Source: Kribbella antiqua
Lineage (GTDB): Bacteria; Actinomycetota; Actinomycetes; Propionibacteriales; Kribbellaceae
Direction of reading: 5' to 3'
Assembly (NCBI RefSeq): GCF_004345665.1
Contig: NZ_SLWR01000014.1
Span: forward strand, 62,001 to 126,000
DNA: 64,000 nucleotides
Shown here one piece after another: positions 60,423 to 64,000 of this stretch. The notes under the pieces were generated by a model. The model was not told the origin of the DNA, made no database searches, and saw nothing but the letters and a program-made list of their open reading frames with translations. Made by a program: the position numbers and the translations under genes. Each line of letters opens with the position of its first letter. The first letter of the stretch is position 1.

Positions 60423-60452
60423 TTGTCCACAAGGCTACCCGGTTGTGGATAA
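60423..60452. promoter_or_regulatory. pair of inverted DnaA-box-like sites
   Basis: TTGTCCACA (60423-60431), the actinobacterial DnaA-box consensus, and on the other strand TTATCCACA (60452-60444), the E. coli-type perfect box. Together the inverted pair TTGTCCACAA/TTGTGGATAA brackets a 10-base spacer. They lie in the 177-bp gap between the phosphotransferase pseudogene and the HNH gene, where nothing else is seen. Confidence 0.5.
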
Positions 60453-60506
60453 CGCTGGACGTCGAAACTCCTTGGAAATAAGGGGATTCCGGTTTGGAAA
60501 CTGTCG

Positions 60507-62414
60507 GTGGGAATGCCTATTGTTGACGGCATGGAACTCCTGGGCGCGCGACCGGTCTCGTCGATGAGTGGCGGCGAGATGCTGACCACTCTCGACGCGG
60601 TCGATGGCGCGCTCGCCTGGCTGGAGACGTTCCGTCTGCAACTCATCGGAGGCCTGGAGGACGTCGGCCACGCTGCGGAGATCGGTGCCCACGACACCGC
60701 CCGGCTGCTCGAGTTCCGGTACCGGCTGAACAGTGCTGATGCGCGCCGGTCCGTCCGCCTCGCCTGTGCCCTGCCGAAGTATCACGCCGTCGACGAGGCC
60801 CTGGCCGCTCACGAGGACTCTGTCGTCGGTGACGACACCGACCTGGACGTCGATGGTGACGACGTGATGACCAGGAGCACCGGTTGGGTGTTGCGTCCGG
60901 CCCAGGCCGAGGCGATCGTCTCCACGCTCGAACGCCACGCCAAACGCATCGCCGTCGAGGACCGCGACGTCATCGAACAACAACTGGTTGCCCTCGCCGC
61001 CCACCTGACTCCCGACGAACTCCGCACCAGCGCCAAAGAACTCTGCAACCTCGTCGACTCCGACGGACCCGAACCCGACGAGAACACGGCCTACGACCGC
61101 GAATCCCTGCGCCTGTCGACCGCCGAGAACGGGGTGAAGTTCAACGGCTACCTCGCCAACGAGAACGCCGAACTGTTCCGCGCCTGGATCACCACCGGCG
61201 CCAAGCCCCACAAGACCGTCACCGGCGACCTCGACCCCCGCCTCCGCGAAAAGCGCCAAGCCGACGCGCTGTCGACCGCCTTGTCCATCGCCGCCGCAGC
61301 CACCGACACCGGCTTCCCCACCCGCCCCGGCGCCACCACACCCACCGGCACCACCGCGCCCGACAATGCGTCAACCGAACCCGTCTCAGACGCGAGTACA
61401 TCCGCCGATGCTGGCTCCAGCGAGGCCACGCTGTTCGACGACGCCCCCACTGGGGCGAAAACGCCGGCTCAATCCGACTCGTCGGCCTCGAACACCACCA
61501 CCAGCGTCACGACCACCGGCTGCAGGGCTCCGAGGAACACCACAGGCGACCCGGCTGCGGCAGGCGGCCGCGGGAGTGGATGGGTGCCTGGGTTCGGCGC
61601 GAAGGCGAACATCACCGTCACCATCGACTTCAACGACCTCAAAGCCGCCACCGCGAACGCGACCGGACAACTGGTCTACGGCGACAACCTCTCCGCTGCG
61701 GCCATCCGCCGCCTCGCCTGCGACGCCAACATCATCCCCCTCGTCCTCGGCTCCAACTCCGAACCACTCGACGTCGGCCGCTCCGAACGCCTGGTCAACC
61801 GGGCGATCCGCCGCGCGCTCAACGCCCGCGACAAAGGCTGCGTCGTGTGCGGCGCCCCGCCCATCTACTGCGACGCCCACCACATCATCCACTGGATCGA
61901 CGGCGGACCCACTGCCGTCTCCAACATGGTCTTGCTATGCCGTCGGCACCACATTGACCTCCACCACGGCCACTGGACCATCCAAATCATCGACGGAGCC
62001 GTCCACGTCACCCGCCCCACCTGGGCCGACCCCACACCCCGCCACAAACTCAGGCTCGGCTCGTACCGACGCCGCCTGCCCACGCATGCCCGGCAGAACA
62101 ACCCAGCCTTTGAGCCCGAAACCGTCCAGCCATCACCCCCTGCCCAGACCCCGCGCACCGGCGCGACAGCGACATCCACCGCGAGCATCCACGAGGCAGC
62201 TGCGCGGAGCATCCGCGAGGCCGTCGAACTGAGCCTTGGCAAGGCCGTTCGTGTTGACCCCTGGGGAGAGGCCCAGAATCCGGGGGAAGACAAGCAGCCT
62301 CTCCGTAACGCAGAGGATCCGCGATCCCGGTGGCGCGCTGACGGCGAGGCGCTCCAAGAAGCGGCGAGATTCGCTGTCTGGGGCGACACCTCGACGACCG
62401 GAGCGCCTGCCTAG
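60507..62414 (+). CDS. DUF222/HNH (13E12-type) protein
   Basis: 635 residues; GTG 60507, ATG 60513 and ATG 60531 are possible starts. The DUF222 helical domain covers about 20-250 (LETFRLQLIGGLEDVGHAAEI split, then KRIAVEDRDVIEQQLVALAA). A Thr/Ala/Ser-rich linker spans about 270-350. The HNH endonuclease unit is near 450-500: CVVCGAPPIYCDAHHIIHW, then LLCRRHHIDLHHGHW, with zinc Cys pairs and the catalytic His. Such genes occur in many copies in actinobacteria, sometimes with intein-like or mobile features. Nuclease activity is inferred. Confidence 0.88.
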   Translation: MGMPIVDGMELLGARPVSSMSGGEMLTTLDAVDGALAWLETFRLQLIGGLEDVGHAAEIGAHDTARLLEFRYRLNSADARRSVRLACALPKYHAVDEALAAHEDSVVGDDTDLDVDGDDVMTRSTGWVLRPAQAEAIVSTLERHAKRIAVEDRDVIEQQLVALAAHLTPDELRTSAKELCNLVDSDGPEPDENTAYDRESLRLSTAENGVKFNGYLANENAELFRAWITTGAKPHKTVTGDLDPRLREKRQADALSTALSIAAAATDTGFPTRPGATTPTGTTAPDNASTEPVSDASTSADAGSSEATLFDDAPTGAKTPAQSDSSASNTTTSVTTTGCRAPRNTTGDPAAAGGRGSGWVPGFGAKANITVTIDFNDLKAATANATGQLVYGDNLSAAAIRRLACDANIIPLVLGSNSEPLDVGRSERLVNRAIRRALNARDKGCVVCGAPPIYCDAHHIIHWIDGGPTAVSNMVLLCRRHHIDLHHGHWTIQIIDGAVHVTRPTWADPTPRHKLRLGSYRRRLPTHARQNNPAFEPETVQPSPPAQTPRTGATATSTASIHEAAARSIREAVELSLGKAVRVDPWGEAQNPGEDKQPLRNAEDPRSRWRADGEALQEAARFAVWGDTSTTGAPA

Positions 62415-62489
62415 ACACAGCCCGGTGGCGGCCAGCACCACGGCGCCGTCGTACGGACCTGTCGGCCCCGCGGGCTCTGTTGCCGCGGG

Positions 62490-62996
62490 CTACTTCTCGG
62501 CGACTTGCTGGAGGTGGGCGTAGATGAGTTGGAGGAAGTCTGCGCCGGAGATCGCGGTCAGGGCTGAGGCGATCGTTCGGGTGAGGCGCGGGGCGAAGAG
62601 CAGGCCCAGGGTGAGCCCGGTGCCGACCCAGACGGCGAGGCAGAACGGGCAGGTGATCAGTTCGCCGACCGCATGCCGCACTGACCCGTCACGCCGTACG
62701 TCTTCCATCACCTCGGACGGCCCACCGGTGTCTTTGTAACGCGCGAACGGCACCCGCAGCGGACTCGTCACAGCATCCTTGGTCAGCAACCGCGCAAGCT
62801 TCTGAGTACCGACCGTCACCAACACCAGGTCGTACGGCGAAATCCGCCGACTCCGCGTCCCCACCAGCGCTGCCACAACCCCCGCGACCCCGACCAGCCC
62901 CGAGAACGCCGTCATCAACAGCACATAACCCTTCAGCGGCCGCTCGGCTCCCTGCGCGTACTCCTTCGCCTCAGCCTCAACCGTCTCCTTGACCAT
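62490..62996 (-). CDS. DUF1360 membrane protein
   Basis: 168 residues with three to four hydrophobic segments (LLMTAFSGLVGVAGVVAALV, then LITCPFCLAVWVGTGLTLGLL). The motif ISPYDLVLVTVGTQKLARLL and the CPFC pair are typical of DUF1360, related to Bacillus spore-coat-like YjcA. Function unknown; the CPFC motif could bind metal or form a disulfide. No gene in 62415-62489. Confidence 0.82.
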   Translation of the reverse strand: MVKETVEAEAKEYAQGAERPLKGYVLLMTAFSGLVGVAGVVAALVGTRSRRISPYDLVLVTVGTQKLARLLTKDAVTSPLRVPFARYKDTGGPSEVMEDVRRDGSVRHAVGELITCPFCLAVWVGTGLTLGLLFAPRLTRTIASALTAISGADFLQLIYAHLQQVAEK

Positions 62997-63024
62997 GCCC
63001 CGCCGGTACCCACCGCCACGCGCA

Positions 63025-63207
63025 CTACTGCGGCTTCGGCGACGCAGTCAGCCGCAAGAAGATCAGCAGCATGGTGAGCAGTGGGAGTACGACGGTCCAG
63101 GCGGTCGCCACCGAAGCGGCGAAGGCGCCGACGACGAGCAGCACAGCCGACAAGCGTGGGCGGCAGATGCCGAGCCGGCGGGCGAGGACCTGACGGCGTG
63201 TGCTCAT
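63025..63207 (-). CDS. small Arg-rich membrane protein
   Basis: 60 residues from ATG 63207. Basic N-terminus (TRRQVLARRLGICRPRL) followed by one or two hydrophobic segments (SAVLLVVGAFAASVATAWTV, VLPLLTMLLIFLRL). No family recognised. It starts 5 bases after the stop of the next upstream gene, with GAGG at suitable distance, so the two are probably co-transcribed. Confidence 0.6.
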   Translation of the reverse strand: MSTRRQVLARRLGICRPRLSAVLLVVGAFAASVATAWTVVLPLLTMLLIFLRLTASPKPQ

Positions 63208-63212
63208 CCCGC

Positions 63213-63449
63213 TTAGAGGACCTCGCCTTTGACGAGTTGGATGCCTAGGCCGAAGATGCCGCCGAGGGCTGCCCAGCCGAGGACGAAGGGCAGGAAGGTC
63301 AGGCCCCAGACCTCCAGGCAGGTGTCCGAACCGGCGAGGACGCAGCCTGGGGCTGCGGTGGCTGCTTGGTTGAAGATGAACCACCCGAGCGCGGCCCCGA
63401 CCAGCGAGCCGATGCCTGATGTCGCGAAGTACCCCTGAAGCGCTCCCAT
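63213..63449 (-). CDS. small glycine-rich membrane protein
   Basis: 78 residues from ATG 63449. Two hydrophobic stretches (TSGIGSLVGAALGWFIFNQA, then FLPFVLGWAALGGIFGLGIQL) with two Cys in PGCVLAGSDTCLEVW between them, outside the membrane and able to form a disulfide. No family recognised. Paired with the following 60-residue membrane protein. Confidence 0.65.
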   Translation of the reverse strand: MGALQGYFATSGIGSLVGAALGWFIFNQAATAAPGCVLAGSDTCLEVWGLTFLPFVLGWAALGGIFGLGIQLVKGEVL

Positions 63450-63515
63450 GATGCTCCCCCTCGTACCTGTGATGGCACGTCCCAATGGCTACATCGTGCG
63501 AACCGGGGTCGGCCG

Positions 63516-64000
63516 TTACAGAGAGTTGTGAGCCAGCCAGCCTGAGGGGTTCTGGCGGACGTCCTCGATCACCGTGAGAGCGGCGCCGATGACGGCGGCG
63601 TCAGGGCCGAGCATGGCGGGGCGTACGGCGACTGTGGACCAGCGGGAGCTGAGGACGCGGCGGCTCAGTTCGGCCTGGATGTTGTCGACGAGCCAGGACG
63701 ACAGCAACGAGTAGCTGCCGCCGAGCAGGATGGTGTCCATGTCGAGGAGGTTGACCAGGTCCGACAGCGCGATCCCGAGCGCAGTACCGGCGGCGTCGAG
63801 CGCGGCGAGGGTCCGCTTGGAGCCCGCGTCGGCGCGGGTGACGATCGTGGCTGGCCCGTCCACGCTGCCTGGACCGAAGATGGCCTCCACGCTGGCGTAG
63901 GTCTGAAGGCAGCCGTTCGCACCGCACGGGCAGGCGCGCCCGTTGGGAAAGACCGTTACGTGGCCCAGCTCGCCGCTCCACCCCCGGGCGCCCCGCAGCA
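63516..64000 (-). CDS. ROK-family regulator or kinase, 5' part outside window
   Basis: The frame is open at the right edge; about 160 C-terminal residues are visible. The ROK zinc signature is complete (GELGHVTVFPNGRACPCGANG then CLQTYAS), followed by the helical C-terminus (IALSDLVNLLDMDTILLGGSY, SRRVLSSRWSTVAVRPAMLG). ROK signature 2 and the LGGSY motif place it near NagC/XylR-type regulators rather than glucokinases, as in the ROK gene at 37233, but without the N-terminus a kinase cannot be ruled out. Confidence 0.85.
   Translation of the reverse strand, partial: LRGARGWSGELGHVTVFPNGRACPCGANGCLQTYASVEAIFGPGSVDGPATIVTRADAGSKRTLAALDAAGTALGIALSDLVNLLDMDTILLGGSYSLLSSWLVDNIQAELSRRVLSSRWSTVAVRPAMLGPDAAVIGAALTVIEDVRQNPSGWLAHNSL

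Noticed and set aside
1..64000. Secondary-metabolite cluster, prophage or integrative element
   Set aside because: No PKS/NRPS core, capsid, integrase or transposase was seen, and no attachment-site tRNA.

Overview
The window is high-GC DNA (about 70% G+C by eye) from an actinobacterium. Supporting signs are GTG/TTG starts, 4-bp ATGA/GTGA overlaps inside operons, many start codons with a -10-like hexamer only 6-7 bases upstream (leaderless mRNA), and actinobacterial families such as BTAD-AAA regulators, DUF222/HNH (13E12) and CGNR proteins. The number of plant-polysaccharide enzymes and LacI/ROK regulators suits a soil saprophyte such as Kribbella (Propionibacteriales). The genus is inference, not shown by the sequence. 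I saw no rRNA, tRNA, insertion sequence or CRISPR array.

Layout. 1-8.1 kb: 3' part of a BTAD/AAA regulator; a PIN-type toxin-antitoxin pair; the vitamin B6 block pdxS, an unknown gene, pdxT and yebC; and upstream of it a MocR regulator (PdxR-like). A similar 28-bp site precedes both pdxS and pdxR. 8.1-16.4 kb: a PolI-like exonuclease/polymerase, an epoxide hydrolase divergent from a CGNR regulator with duplicated palindromes between them, a translationally coupled operon (response regulator, histidine kinase, LemA-like protein, ECF sigma factor) and a threonine/serine dehydratase. 16.4-27.6 kb: a GT87-type membrane protein, a LacI regulator with a doublet operator facing a five-gene opp/dpp-type importer, a MarR gene sharing a perfect 28-bp palindrome with a decayed EamA transporter gene, a second toxin-antitoxin pair and a YcaQ-like protein.

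27.7-43.4 kb is the centrepiece: a compact xyloglucan-type utilisation locus. It has secreted GH12 and GH74 enzymes to cut the backbone, an LplABC-type importer for the oligosaccharides, and GH42 beta-galactosidase, GH31 alpha-xylosidase and GH3 beta-glucosidase to take them apart inside the cell. One LacI-type palindrome (core TCGAAGCGCTTCGA) occurs four times, before the GH12/lacI pair, GH3 (twice) and GH31. The importer-GH74-GH42 operon instead carries a site shared with a divergent ROK regulator.

43.4-54.5 kb: an SRPBCC protein, a LysE exporter, a DUF1918 protein, an SDR, a possibly copper-only SOD-like secreted protein, an ECF sigma factor overlapping a third toxin-antitoxin pair, LysR/EamA, a GH5 cellulase with a ricin-type domain and its own operator doublet, a second YcaQ-like protein, and a fusion resembling inositol-phosphate cytidylyltransferase/DIPP synthase whose catalytic motifs are eroded. 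54.5-64 kb: a GH65 phosphorylase coupled to beta-phosphoglucomutase, carbamate kinase, an MFS transporter, a phosphotransferase pseudogene, a DnaA-box pair before a DUF222/HNH gene, small membrane proteins, and the 3' part of a second ROK gene.
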